Below, piece by piece: positions 51,541-59,639 of a stretch of DNA of 64,000 bases (its first letter is position 1; every line of letters starts with the position of its first letter). This DNA comes from Streptomyces tauricus (GTDB lineage Bacteria; Actinomycetota; Actinomycetes; Streptomycetales; Streptomycetaceae). Where the stretch lies: NCBI RefSeq assembly GCF_014650955.1, contig NZ_BMVY01000003.1, positions 310,001-374,000 on the forward strand. The letters run 5' to 3'. Below the pieces are notes generated by a model. The model was not told where the DNA came from and ran no database searches. It worked only from the letters and a program-made list of their open reading frames with translations. Made by a program: the position numbers and the translations under genes.

Positions 51541-51562
51541 GCGACCTGCTGAGGAGCGCACC

Positions 51563-51757
51563 ATGAGCACGGCCGTGATCGGCATGATCGCCGGAATGGC
51601 GCTGGGATTCGCCGGGTACTTCGGCGGCTTCGGCGCGTTCCTCCTGGTGGCCGCACTGGGCGCCATCGGTTTCGTCGTGGGCCGCTTCCTGGAGGGGGAC
51701 CTGGATCCCGGTGACTTCTTCCGGTCCCGCGGCACCCGCGACGACCGCCGGCGGTGA
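51563..51757 (+). CDS. Small integral membrane protein, DUF2273-like
   Basis: 64 aa, almost wholly hydrophobic (AVIGMIAGMALGFAGYFGGFGAFLLVAALGAIGFVVGRFLEG) with two membrane helices and a basic tail FFRSRGTRDDRRR. DUF2273 proteins regularly lie between Asp23 genes, and this one overlaps the next gene by a GTGA. It probably works with AmaP in the membrane. Confidence 0.87.
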   Translation: MSTAVIGMIAGMALGFAGYFGGFGAFLLVAALGAIGFVVGRFLEGDLDPGDFFRSRGTRDDRRR

Positions 51758-52107
51758 CGCGCGTGTCCGAAGCCGTCGCGCCGGGCGAGCGGGGCGCCAC
51801 GAAGATTGCCGACCGGGTCGTCGCGAAGATCGCCGCGCAGGCGGCCCGGGAGGCGCTCGACGTGCTGCCTCCCGGCGCGGTGCCCCCGCACGCCACGGTC
51901 GTCGTCCACCAGGACCTCGCCCGCGTCAGCGTCAGTCTCGAACTCGGCTACCCCTGCGACATCGGCGGCCGGTGCGGCGCTGTGCGTCGCCGCGTCGCAC
52001 AGCGGGTAGAGGCGTTGGCGGGAATGAAAGTGCCCGAGGTCGCCGTCCAGGTGGAGCGACTGCACTCCGCGCAGACGCGCGGCGCGGTACAGGGGAGGAC
52101 GCAATGA
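51754..52107 (+). CDS. Second Asp23/Gls24 family protein
   Basis: 117 aa; GTG start within a GTGA overlap. Pattern ATKIADRVVAKIAAQAAREALDVLP...HATVVVHQDLARVSVSLELGYPCDIGGRCGAVRRRVAQRVEALAGMKVPEVAVQVERL matches a shortened Asp23 domain. It contains two cysteines, in YPCDIGGRCG, which the first Asp23 protein lacks. Having two different Asp23 paralogues in one operon is common in actinobacteria and suggests mixed assemblies. Followed by an ATGA overlap. Confidence 0.9.
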   Translation: MTRVSEAVAPGERGATKIADRVVAKIAAQAAREALDVLPPGAVPPHATVVVHQDLARVSVSLELGYPCDIGGRCGAVRRRVAQRVEALAGMKVPEVAVQVERLHSAQTRGAVQGRTQ

Positions 52108-52778
52108 GCGAGCCCCAGGGCTCCGAGAGCACCCGACAGCTGCCCGTCGTCGAGAAGGCCGCCGAGAGCGAACTCGACCAGTCCGCCTCCGCCGCCGATC
52201 ACACCCCCCTGCCGACCCTCGACGACGCCGAGGACGGCAACGGCCGGTTCTGGTCGGCCCGCCGCGTCCCCGCGGGCGTCCTCGCGCTGCTGGTCCTGGC
52301 CGCCGCGGGTCTCCTGCTGTACGACGTCGTCGCCGTCCGGGCCGACCGGCCGGCCATGCACTGGCGCAGGTCCCTGGCCCGTGAACTCGCCGAACGGCCC
52401 CTGGACGACACGTGGGTGCTCGTCGGCGCCGGGGTCGCGACGGCCCTGGGCCTGTGGCTGCTCGTCCTCGCCGCGACCCCGGGACTGCGCGACCTCCTGA
52501 CGATGCGGCGCGCCCACCCCGACGTACGGGCCGCACTGCACCGCGACGCCGCCGCGACGGTGCTGCGCGACCGGGCCATGGAGGTGTCCGGCGTGCAGTC
52601 GGTCCGGGTGCGGATGCGGCGCAGGAAGGCCGACGTCCGCGCGGTCTCGCACTTCCGTGAACTCGACGACGTACGCGCCGACCTGGACGCCACGCTCGCC
52701 GACGGCGTCAGGGGGCTCGGCCTCGCCCGGCGGCCCGCGCTGTCGGTGCATGTCGCCCGGCCGGGCCGGAAGGGGTGA
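52104..52778 (+). CDS. DUF6286-type membrane protein of the Asp23 locus
   Basis: 224 aa. A Ser/Asp/Glu-rich cytoplasmic head (about 1-50) leads to two membrane helices (about 60-80 and 105-130) and a cytoplasmic C-terminal domain (ALHRDAAATVLRDRAMEVSGVQSVRVRMRRRKADVRAVSHF) whose strand pattern resembles that of Asp23-like modules. It is coupled at both ends, by ATGA and GTGA. Such proteins are thought to act as membrane anchors, but the role is not proven. Confidence 0.83.
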   Translation: MSEPQGSESTRQLPVVEKAAESELDQSASAADHTPLPTLDDAEDGNGRFWSARRVPAGVLALLVLAAAGLLLYDVVAVRADRPAMHWRRSLARELAERPLDDTWVLVGAGVATALGLWLLVLAATPGLRDLLTMRRAHPDVRAALHRDAAATVLRDRAMEVSGVQSVRVRMRRRKADVRAVSHFRELDDVRADLDATLADGVRGLGLARRPALSVHVARPGRKG

Positions 52779-53362
52779 CCGCAGTGCTGAGGATCGTGAA
52801 CCGGGTCCTGCTGGGCCTCGCGGGTCTGCTCCTGGTCGTGCTCGGCGGCTCCGCGCTCGCCGTGGGCCTCGGCGTGGACCCGCCGTCGTGGTGGATCCAC
52901 GACGGCCGCCACGATGTGCTGCTGAGCGACGCCGACCGGACGAGGTGGCGGGCCGAGGGCTGGTGGTGGCTGGCCGTCATCGCCGCGCTGGCGGTGGCCG
53001 TGCTGCTCGCCCTGTGGTGGCTGGCGGCGGTACTGCGCCGGCGCCGCCTCGCCGAGGTACTGGTCGACACCGGCGACGGCGAGGGCGCACTGCTGCGGGG
53101 CCGGGCCCTGGAGGGCGTACTGGCCGCGGAGGCGGGCGCGTTGGAAGGGGTACGGGGGGCGAAGGCGTCGCTCACCGGCCGACGCCGGGCCCCCGAGGCG
53201 CGGGTCCGCCTGCTGCTGGAGCCGCACGCCGACCCCGGCGAAACCCTCACCCGCCTGACGACGGAGTCACTCGCCCACGCCAGGGACTCGGCCGGCCTCG
53301 CGTCCCTCCCGGCGGAGGCACGCCTACGCGCGGCGAAACACGGCCCGGAACGAGTCAACTGA
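52775..53362 (+). CDS. amaP: AmaP-like membrane anchor protein
   Basis: 195 aa; GTG start in a GTGA overlap. Two N-terminal membrane helices (RIVNRVLLGLAGLLLVVLGGSALAVGLG and WWWLAVIAALAVAVLLALWWLAAVL) followed by a cytoplasmic domain (LVDTGDGEGALLRGRALEGVLAAEAGALEGVRGAKASLTG) that is similar to the alkaline-shock anchor AmaP. AmaP holds Asp23 at the membrane during envelope stress. Last gene of the operon; followed by two core repeats. Confidence 0.85.
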   Translation: MTAVLRIVNRVLLGLAGLLLVVLGGSALAVGLGVDPPSWWIHDGRHDVLLSDADRTRWRAEGWWWLAVIAALAVAVLLALWWLAAVLRRRRLAEVLVDTGDGEGALLRGRALEGVLAAEAGALEGVRGAKASLTGRRRAPEARVRLLLEPHADPGETLTRLTTESLAHARDSAGLASLPAEARLRAAKHGPERVN

Positions 53363-53378
53363 CCCGAGCCGCCTCATG

Positions 53379-53470
53379 GGGGCGCGGGGAACGGCGCGCT
53401 CAGCCCTCACCGGACCCGCACGGGAACGCGGACCCGCACCCCGTCTTCTCAGGGGCGCGGGGAACGGCGC
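53379..53470. repeat. Two core repeats at the end of the Asp23 operon
   Basis: Forward copies of GGGGCGCGGGGAACGGCGC near 53379-53398 and 53452-53470, about 73 bp apart, in the 168-bp gap between the convergent AmaP and SDR genes. Confidence 0.85.
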
Positions 53471-53530
53471 GACAGGCCCCCACCGGCCGCAGCGACACCA
53501 CGACCCGTGGCCGGGAGGCCGATCCCGGGG

Positions 53531-54286
53531 TCAGAACCCGTTCCGGGCGCCGCCGTCCACCGGCACCATGATCCCCGTCAGATAGGACGCCGCAGGCGAC
53601 AGCAGAAACGCGGCGGTCCGCCCGAACTCCTCCGGCCTCCCGTACCGCCGCAACGGGATCCGCGCCTCGTTCGCCGCCCGAGTCGCCTCAGGATCGGCCG
53701 AGTACCCGTCCAGCTCGCGCACGCGATCCGTGTCGATCCGGGCGGGCAGCACCCCCACCACCCGGATCCCGCGCGGACCCAGCTCGTCGGAGAGGGACTT
53801 GGCGAACCCGGCCAGCCCGGGCCGCAGACCGTTGGAGATGGTCAGACCCGCGATCGGCTCGTGCACCGAACCGGAGAGCACGAAGCCGATGACCCCGCCC
53901 TCGCCCAACTCGGCGGCGGCCGCGCGGGCCAGCCGGACCGCGCCGAGGAAGACGGAGTCGAACGCGGCCTGCCACTGCTCGTCCGTGTTGTCGGCGACGA
54001 AGCCGGGCGCCGGACCGCCGACGCTGATCAGGATGCCGTCGAAACCGCCGAACCGCTCACGCGCGGCCGCGATCAGGCTCGCCGGCGCCGAGGGGTCGGC
54101 GTTGTCCACGGCCACACCATGGGCGTTCGGGCCGAGCGCGGTCGCGGCCTCGGCCACCGTCTTCTCGTCGCGCCCGGTGACGATCACCTTCGCGCCGTCG
54201 GCGACGAGTTCACGCGCGGAGGCGTGCCCCAGGCCGCGCGTTGCTCCGGTGACGACGTAGACGCGGTCCTTCAGTCCAAGATCCAT
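53531..54286 (-). CDS. SDR-family oxidoreductase
   Basis: 251 aa classical short-chain dehydrogenase. The NAD(P)-binding motif is TGATRGLGHASA, with the second basic residue in VIVTGRDEKT suggesting NADP preference. The catalytic region near VLSGSVHEPIAGLTISNGLRPGLAGFAKSLSDEL has Ser but no clear Tyr-x3-Lys; Asn-Gly-x-Arg occupies the place, so activity may be altered. The ending PAASYLTGIMVPVDGGARNG is standard. It starts 4 bp after the GH15 stop and is cotranscribed. Confidence 0.88.
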   Translation of the reverse strand: MDLGLKDRVYVVTGATRGLGHASARELVADGAKVIVTGRDEKTVAEAATALGPNAHGVAVDNADPSAPASLIAAARERFGGFDGILISVGGPAPGFVADNTDEQWQAAFDSVFLGAVRLARAAAAELGEGGVIGFVLSGSVHEPIAGLTISNGLRPGLAGFAKSLSDELGPRGIRVVGVLPARIDTDRVRELDGYSADPEATRAANEARIPLRRYGRPEEFGRTAAFLLSPAASYLTGIMVPVDGGARNGF

Positions 54287-54290
54287 GGCC

Positions 54291-56159
54291 CTATCCTGCC
54301 TCGTCCCCTGTCTCGTCCGTATCGGGCACCCCAGTCTTCCCCTCGCCGTCGAACAGGGCCAGGGCGGTGCCCACGAGACCGATGTGGCTGAACGCCTGCG
54401 GGAAGTTGCCGAGCTGATGGCCGGCCACCGGGTCGTACTCCTCCGCCAGCAGCCCCACGTCGTTGCGGAGCGCGATCAGCCGCTCGAACAGGGCCAGGGC
54501 CTCCTTCGTACGGCCCGTCAGATGCAGCGCGTCCGCCAGCCAGAACGAGCAGACGAGGAACGAGCCCTCGCCGCCGGGCAGCCCGTCGACGTCCTTGAGG
54601 TCCGAGCCGGACGGCTCCGAGCCGTGCGGGCCCGAGCCGTCGAGGGACGCGTCGTAGCGGTGCACGAAGCCGTCGCGGGCGAGTTCCGAGCGGACCGCGT
54701 CGACCGTGCCGACCACCCTGGGGTCGTCCGGCGGCAGGAAGCCGAGGCGGGGGATGAGCAGCAGCGCGGCGTCCAGCTCACGCGAGCCGTAGGACTGCGT
54801 GAACGTGTTCCGCTCGGGGTCGAAGCCGCGCTCGCACACCTCCCGGTGCACCTCGTCCCGCATCGCGCGCCACTTGTCGATGTCGCCGTCCAGCTCGGGG
54901 TTCTCCTCCAGGGTGCGCACCGTGCGGTCGGCGGCGACCCACGCCATCACCTTCGAGTGCACGAAGTGGCGGCGCGGTCCGCGCACCTCCCACAGGCCCT
55001 CGTCGGGCTTGCGCCACGCCGTGTGCAGGAAGTCCATCAGGGCCTGGTGCAGGCGCCACATGTCCGGTTCGGCCGGCAGGCCCGCGTGCTGCGCCAGCGT
55101 GAGGGAGTCGATCACCTCGCCGTACACGTCGAGCTGCAACTGCTCCACGGCCTCGTTGCCGATCCGCACCGGCGCCGAACCGCGGAATCCTGGCAGCCAC
55201 GCCAGTTCGTACTCGGGGATCCGCCGCTCGCCCGCCAGCCCGTACATGATCTGCAGGTCGGCCGGGTCGCCCGCGACCGCGCGCAGCAGCCAGTTGCGCC
55301 AGGCCTCCGCCTCCTCCTGGTAGCCGCAGGCGAGCAGCGCGCCGAGGGTGAGCGTGGAGTCGCGCAGCCAGCAGTAGCGGTAGTCCCAGTTGCGGACGCC
55401 GCCGATCTCCTCGGGCAGTGAGGTCGTGGGGGCCGCGACGATGCCGCCGCTCGGCGCGTAGGTGAGGGCCTTGAGGGTGATCAGGGAACGGACGACCGCG
55501 TCGCGGTGCGGCCCGTCGTAGCGGCAGCGGGCCGCCCAGGCCTGCCAGTCGGCGACGCTCTGCTCCAGTGCCTCGAACGGGTCGACCAGGTCGGGGCGCG
55601 GCTCGTGCGAGGGGTGCCAGGTCAGGACGAAGGCGACCTTCTCGCCCTCGGCGACCGTGAACTCCGAGTGCGTACCGAAGTCCTCGCCCCAGGTGTGGAC
55701 CTCCGGTTCGCTGCGCAGCCACACCGAGTCGGGGCCCGCCACGGCCACCCGGTGGCCCTCCGACTTGCGGACCCAGGGCACGACCGAGCCGTAGTCGAAG
55801 CGCAGCCGCAGGGTGCTGCGTACGGTCACCTTGCCCTTGAGGCCTTCGACGATCCGTACGACGTCGGGGGCGCGGTCGCGCTGCGGCATCAGGTCGGTGA
55901 CGCGTATCGAGCCGTCCTCGGTGTCCCACTCGGTGTCGAGCACGAGGGTGTCGGGCCGGTACGCGCGCCGGGTGCAGGTGCCCGCTCCCTTCGGCGCGAG
56001 CCGCCAGTGTCCGTTGTCGTCGTCGCCCAGCAGTTTCGCGAAGCAGGCGGCTGAGTCGAACCGGGGCAGACAGAGCCAGTCGACCGAGCCGTCCCTGCCT
56101 ACCAGGGCGGCGGTCTGGTGGTCGCCGATGAGCGCGTAGTCCTCGATGGAAGGGTGCAC
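54291..56159 (-). CDS. Glycoside hydrolase family 15 protein (glucoamylase/trehalase-like)
   Basis: 622 aa from a GTG at 56159; a TTG at 56192 is less likely. The N-terminal beta domain starts PSIEDYALIGDHQTAALVGRDGSVDWLCLPRFDS, and the (alpha/alpha)6 barrel carries IGGVRNWDYRYCWLRDSTLTLGALLACGYQEEAEAW and the late PGGEGSFLVCSFWLADALHLTGR with a catalytic Glu. Actinobacterial members include trehalases and glucoamylases. No signal peptide is present, so it is cytoplasmic and more likely a trehalase or glycogen-related enzyme. An 11-bp palindrome lies just upstream. Confidence 0.92.
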   Translation of the reverse strand: MHPSIEDYALIGDHQTAALVGRDGSVDWLCLPRFDSAACFAKLLGDDDNGHWRLAPKGAGTCTRRAYRPDTLVLDTEWDTEDGSIRVTDLMPQRDRAPDVVRIVEGLKGKVTVRSTLRLRFDYGSVVPWVRKSEGHRVAVAGPDSVWLRSEPEVHTWGEDFGTHSEFTVAEGEKVAFVLTWHPSHEPRPDLVDPFEALEQSVADWQAWAARCRYDGPHRDAVVRSLITLKALTYAPSGGIVAAPTTSLPEEIGGVRNWDYRYCWLRDSTLTLGALLACGYQEEAEAWRNWLLRAVAGDPADLQIMYGLAGERRIPEYELAWLPGFRGSAPVRIGNEAVEQLQLDVYGEVIDSLTLAQHAGLPAEPDMWRLHQALMDFLHTAWRKPDEGLWEVRGPRRHFVHSKVMAWVAADRTVRTLEENPELDGDIDKWRAMRDEVHREVCERGFDPERNTFTQSYGSRELDAALLLIPRLGFLPPDDPRVVGTVDAVRSELARDGFVHRYDASLDGSGPHGSEPSGSDLKDVDGLPGGEGSFLVCSFWLADALHLTGRTKEALALFERLIALRNDVGLLAEEYDPVAGHQLGNFPQAFSHIGLVGTALALFDGEGKTGVPDTDETGDEAG

Positions 56160-56182
56160 GTGTGCCGGGTTCCCTTGGGATC

Positions 56183-56211
56183 CGGCGATCAACCCCGGCT
56201 GTTGATCGCCG
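56183..56211. promoter_or_regulatory. 29-bp palindrome upstream of the GH15 gene
   Basis: Perfect arms CGGCGATCAAC (56183-56193) and GTTGATCGCCG (56201-56211) around CCCGGCT, 23 bp before the GTG. It is a likely operator or leader hairpin. Confidence 0.55.
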
Positions 56212-56266
56212 AATCCCCTGACGAGGGCGGGCGGGATTCCGGGTGCGGCCCGGTGAGGGTGCTGGT

Positions 56267-56310
56267 CGCGCAGTTCCCCGCGCCCCTTCAGGGGCGCGGG
56301 GAACTGCGCG
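56267..56310. terminator. Inverted pair of core repeats forming a 20-bp perfect hairpin
   Basis: The reverse core (56267-56286) and the forward core (56291-56310) are exact complements over 20 bp around the loop TTCA, followed on the plus strand by GGTCTTTTTGG. It lies 38 bp beyond the SURF1 gene and can serve as its terminator. Shows that the dispersed core may act in pairs. Confidence 0.8.
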
Positions 56311-56348
56311 GTCTTTTTGGTTCTGCGGGGGGCCGGGTGCGGCGGCGC

Positions 56349-57140
56349 TCAGACGGGGGCCGGCTCCGTCGCCGGCGCGGACGCCGCCTCGGCCGCCTCC
56401 GCGCGGTCACGCCGCTCGCGCCGCACCAGCACCACGAACCCCACAGGAACGCCCGCGGCGAACAGCCACCACTGGACCGCATACGCCATGTGCGGCCCGA
56501 TGTCGCTGTGGTTGGGCGCCGAGATCAGCTCGGGCACGTCCCCCGCGGGCTCCGGCGCGGTCAGCTCGACGTAACCGCCGAGGACCTGCTTGCCGAGCGC
56601 CTTCGCCTGCTGCTCGCTGTTGATCAGCATGACCATGCGGTCGGGCAGCCCGCGCACATCCTTGATGCCGCTGTCGCCGCTCGTCTCGTCGGCCATCAGG
56701 CGCCCGGTGACCGTGGTCTCGCCCTTCGCGGGCGCGGGGATCTTCGGGAACTCGGTCTGCGCGCCGTCCGCGGGGATCCAGCCGCGGTTGACCACGAGGA
56801 CCCGCCCGTCATCCAGGACGAACGGTGTCAGTACGTGGAAGCCGACCTCTTCGTCGGAGTTGGTACGGCGGCGGACCACGACCTCGTCGGCGGTGTCGAA
56901 GGTGCCCTTCGCCGTCACCCGGCGGTACAGGTTCTCGTGCCTGACCGCCTGCCCCGGCGCGGTCAGCGACTCGGCGGGGACCGGCTTCGCGGACAGCGAG
57001 TCCGAGATCACCCGGTTCAGCGCGACCTTGTGCTCGTGCCGGTGCAGTTGCCAGAAGCCCAGCTCGATCATCGTCGGGATGAGCGCGAGCATGATGAGGG
57101 TGAGGATCACCCACTGCCGGGACAACAGGAAGCGGTACAC
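56349..57140 (-). CDS. SURF1-family cytochrome oxidase assembly protein
   Basis: 263 aa from a GTG at 57140. Two membrane helices flank an outside loop: the first is QWVILTLIMLALIPTMIELGFWQLHRHEHK, the second HMAYAVQWWLFAAGVPVGFVVLV. Between them lie the SURF1 signatures RVTAKGTF, GFHVLTPFVLDDGRVLVVNRGWIP and PKIPAPAKGETTVTGRL. SURF1 assists heme insertion into cytochrome c oxidase. Its C-terminus is a Glu/Ala tail. In Streptomyces it is often found away from cox genes, as here. Confidence 0.93.
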   Translation of the reverse strand: MYRFLLSRQWVILTLIMLALIPTMIELGFWQLHRHEHKVALNRVISDSLSAKPVPAESLTAPGQAVRHENLYRRVTAKGTFDTADEVVVRRRTNSDEEVGFHVLTPFVLDDGRVLVVNRGWIPADGAQTEFPKIPAPAKGETTVTGRLMADETSGDSGIKDVRGLPDRMVMLINSEQQAKALGKQVLGGYVELTAPEPAGDVPELISAPNHSDIGPHMAYAVQWWLFAAGVPVGFVVLVRRERRDRAEAAEAASAPATEPAPV

Positions 57141-57189
57141 CCCACGACCGTACAACCGGGTCGTGGGGCGCGTTCCGTCGGGTACCGGG

Positions 57190-57423
57190 TCACACCCTGT
57201 CGATGATCCCCACCTTTCCCTCCGCGCGGGCGCAGTGGGCACCGCAGTACCAGTGGCCCTCGACCTCGACGCCCTGCCCGATGATCTGGACCCGGCAGTG
57301 CTCGCACAGGGGGGCCATGCGATGGATCGCGCAGGAGAAGCAGTCGAAGACGTGCACCGCTCCCTGTGCGTGGACTTCGAAGGTCATTCCGTAACTGTTG
57401 CCGCAAACCTCACATGTCGCCAT
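57190..57423 (-). CDS. Small zinc-ribbon protein
   Basis: 77 aa with four Cys-pair motifs: CEVCG at residues 4-7, FDCFSCAIH, LCEHCR and YCGAHC. They probably bind two zinc ions. There is no signal or membrane segment. The ATG at 57423 lacks a strong ribosome site. Related proteins are common and unnamed in streptomycetes; role unknown. It lies 49 bp before the SURF1 gene on the same strand. Confidence 0.82.
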   Translation of the reverse strand: MATCEVCGNSYGMTFEVHAQGAVHVFDCFSCAIHRMAPLCEHCRVQIIGQGVEVEGHWYCGAHCARAEGKVGIIDRV

Positions 57424-57536
57424 GCGCCACAGGGTGGGCCGTTCCCGCGGTCCGGGCGAGCGGTCCGTGGGCGAGTCGCCCGGAATCACCCGTCCGTACG
57501 GTCGCCCCCGCGTCATCCCCGCGGACGACCCCGCGC

Positions 57537-58550
57537 TCACCCCTCCGTGGCCGGTTCCACGTTCCCGAGGAGCTGGCCGAACGCCGCCTCGTCGACGACC
57601 GGGGTGCCGAACTGGCGCGCCTTGACCACCTTGGACGTACCGGACTCCGGGTCGTTCGTGACGAGCAGACTGGTCAGCCGGGACAGGCTCGTCGCGACAT
57701 GCAGCCCGGCCTCGACGGCACGGTCCTCCAGGAGGTCGCGCTCGACCGAGGTGTCCCCGGAGAACGCGATTCGCATGCCCTGTTTGAGCTGCTTGCCCGG
57801 TTCGTAACGGCCCGGGTTCGGATACGGGCAGGCGGGCCGCTTCCGCGAGGGACGCCAACTCGCCGGTGGGCCCGACGAGTAGCCACCGGACGAGTAACCC
57901 CCGGAGCCCCCGGACTGCCGTCCGATGAGCGGCGCCGCCCGGTCCGTCCACTCCGTCAGCGGCCGGCACTCCAGGAGCGGCAGCCGTACGCCGTCGCGCG
58001 CCGCCGCCCGCAGACTCGGCCGGAACGCCTCGGCGAGCACGCGCGCGTCGTCCAGCGCGTGGTGCGCGCGCTGCTGTACGACGCCGAAGTGAGCGGCCAG
58101 CGACTCCAGCTTGTGGTTGGCCAGCGGAAGCCCCAGTTCCTTGGACAGCGCGATGGTGCACAGCCGCTGACGGACCGGCGCCTCGCGCTGGGCGCGCGCG
58201 TACTCCCGGGCGATCATCGACCAGTCGAAGACCGCGTTGTGCGCGACGAGCACGCGGCCCTCCAGGCGGGTCGCGAACTCCTCGGCGATCTCCGGGAACA
58301 GCGGCGCCCCTTCGAGCACGTCGCTCGTCAGCCCGTGGATCCACACCGGGCCCGGGTCCCGCTCCGGGTTGACCAGCGTGTACCAGTGGTCCTCGACCTC
58401 GCCGCGCGCGTCCAGCCGGTAGACCGCGGCCGACACTATGCGGTCGTCGCGGGCCAGTCCTGTGGTCTCCACGTCGACGACCGCGTATCCCTGGGGATAC
58501 GCGGCCGGCCACGCGGTGGCGGACGGTGCGGTCTGACGGTCTTCGAGCAT
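57537..58550 (-). CDS. DEDDh 3'-5' exonuclease with C-terminal BRCT domain
   Basis: 337 aa from the ATG at 58550; a GTG two codons upstream is possible. The exonuclease domain has Exo I AVVDVETTG, Exo II VLVAHNAVFDWSMI and Exo III HHALDDARVLAEAF, with the DEDDh residues in place, as in the epsilon subunit of DNA polymerase III. A flexible Gly/Ser linker (SGGSGGYSSGGYSSG) leads to a BRCT-like domain (MRIAFSGDTSVERDLLEDRAVEAGLHVATSLSRLTSLLVTN). A stand-alone proofreading or repair nuclease is likely. Confidence 0.92.
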   Translation of the reverse strand: MLEDRQTAPSATAWPAAYPQGYAVVDVETTGLARDDRIVSAAVYRLDARGEVEDHWYTLVNPERDPGPVWIHGLTSDVLEGAPLFPEIAEEFATRLEGRVLVAHNAVFDWSMIAREYARAQREAPVRQRLCTIALSKELGLPLANHKLESLAAHFGVVQQRAHHALDDARVLAEAFRPSLRAAARDGVRLPLLECRPLTEWTDRAAPLIGRQSGGSGGYSSGGYSSGPPASWRPSRKRPACPYPNPGRYEPGKQLKQGMRIAFSGDTSVERDLLEDRAVEAGLHVATSLSRLTSLLVTNDPESGTSKVVKARQFGTPVVDEAAFGQLLGNVEPATEG

Positions 58551-58719
58551 GGTCACTGAGGATAAGGGGCGCGACTGACACTCCCGTCCCCGGAGTCCGA
58601 ACCCGGGGCGTATTCAGCCCCCTTCGGCGACATTCCGGCGATTTGCTGCGGGCTCGTGCCTGCACGGCTATGGACCATTGCCGCACCCGGTGCGACTGTG
58701 CTGCGCGCCTGGACTGAAC

Positions 58720-58781
58720 GAGTGGCACGCACGAGCGGAATGCGCGAGTGGCACGCACGAGCGGAATGCGCGAGTGAACGC
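58720..58781. repeat. 26-bp tandem repeat upstream of the decarboxylase-like gene
   Basis: The unit begins GAGTGGCACGCACGAGCGG and recurs exactly at 58720 and 58746, with a partial third copy at 58772. It lies in the 250-bp gap between the divergent exonuclease and decarboxylase-like genes, just ahead of the start codon at 58806. The rest of that gap shows no gene. Confidence 0.8.
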
Positions 58782-58805
58782 ATGCGACGCGAAGGGCGGT
58801 ACGGC

Positions 58806-59639
58806 ATGGCACGCGTACGGTACGGCGCGCGGACCTGGGCGGAGATCGCCGCCGCGCGCACCGCGGGTTCCCGGCTCCCCGACATCTGGTCCACCGGTGT
58901 GGTGGCCGTCTGGGAGAGCGACCCGGACGCGGTCGCGGCGGTCCTGCCGCCTCCGCTCAAACCCACCGGACGACCCCTCGTGAGGGTGAACATCAGCAAG
59001 GTGGACCTCCCCGGATACCCGCTGGGCGCGGGCTCGTTCGCGGTCGCCGCCGCGCACGACGGCGTCGAGGGCTGGTATCCGCTGGTCATGCCGATGACCC
59101 ATGAACGGGCTCTCGTCGGCGGCCGTGAGGTCTTCGGCGAACCCAAGAAACTGGGCGAGGTGACGGTCGAACGCGAAGGCCTCGTCGTACGCGCCGCCCT
59201 CGCCCGGCACGGCATCGAGTTCGTGGAGGTGCGCGGCGCCGTCAGCGGCCCGCTGCCTCTGCCGGAACCGACCCGGAAGACCGACTTCTACTTCAAGTTC
59301 CTGCCCGCGGTGGACGGTTCCGGGGACGGCTCGGGGGACGGCTCGGGGGACGGTTCGGGGTTCGACGCCGGCCCCGTCCTCGTGCACTGCGTGCGCAACG
59401 AGAAGGTGCGCAAGCTGGAGCGGATCACCGGTGACGTCGTCCTGCGGGAGTCGATGTACGACCCCGTCGCGGATCTCCCGGTCCGCGAACTCCTCGGGAT
59501 CACCATCAGTGAGAAGACCACCGACCAGAAGGGCACAGTCGTCGAACGCGTCGACCCCCGGGCGCTGTTGCCCTACATCCATCAGCGGTACGACGACCCC
59601 CGGCAGATCCACGACGGGCCGCCCCAGGGGAGTGTCTGA
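58806..59639 (+). CDS. Acetoacetate decarboxylase family protein
   Basis: 277 aa from the ATG at 58806 with GAAGGG 8 bases upstream. Resembles acetoacetate decarboxylase, whose Schiff-base lysine lies in a motif like REVFGEPKKLGEVTVE here; the preceding WYPLVMPMTHERALVGG is also typical. A stretch of (GDGS) repeats, about 16 residues from a 12-bp DNA repeat, interrupts a loop near residue 170. The gene heads a coupled operon with an SDR and two amidohydrolases, so it probably decarboxylates a beta-keto or related acid produced by the pathway. Substrate unknown. Confidence 0.88.
   Translation: MARVRYGARTWAEIAAARTAGSRLPDIWSTGVVAVWESDPDAVAAVLPPPLKPTGRPLVRVNISKVDLPGYPLGAGSFAVAAAHDGVEGWYPLVMPMTHERALVGGREVFGEPKKLGEVTVEREGLVVRAALARHGIEFVEVRGAVSGPLPLPEPTRKTDFYFKFLPAVDGSGDGSGDGSGDGSGFDAGPVLVHCVRNEKVRKLERITGDVVLRESMYDPVADLPVRELLGITISEKTTDQKGTVVERVDPRALLPYIHQRYDDPRQIHDGPPQGSV
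59313..59360 (+). repeat. 12-bp tandem repeat encoding a (Gly-Asp-Gly-Ser) tract
   Basis: Four copies of a unit like GGGGACGGCTCG encode Gly-Asp-Gly-Ser repeats within the decarboxylase-like gene. The copies are slightly diverged. Because 12 is a multiple of three, expansion keeps the frame. Confidence 0.85.
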
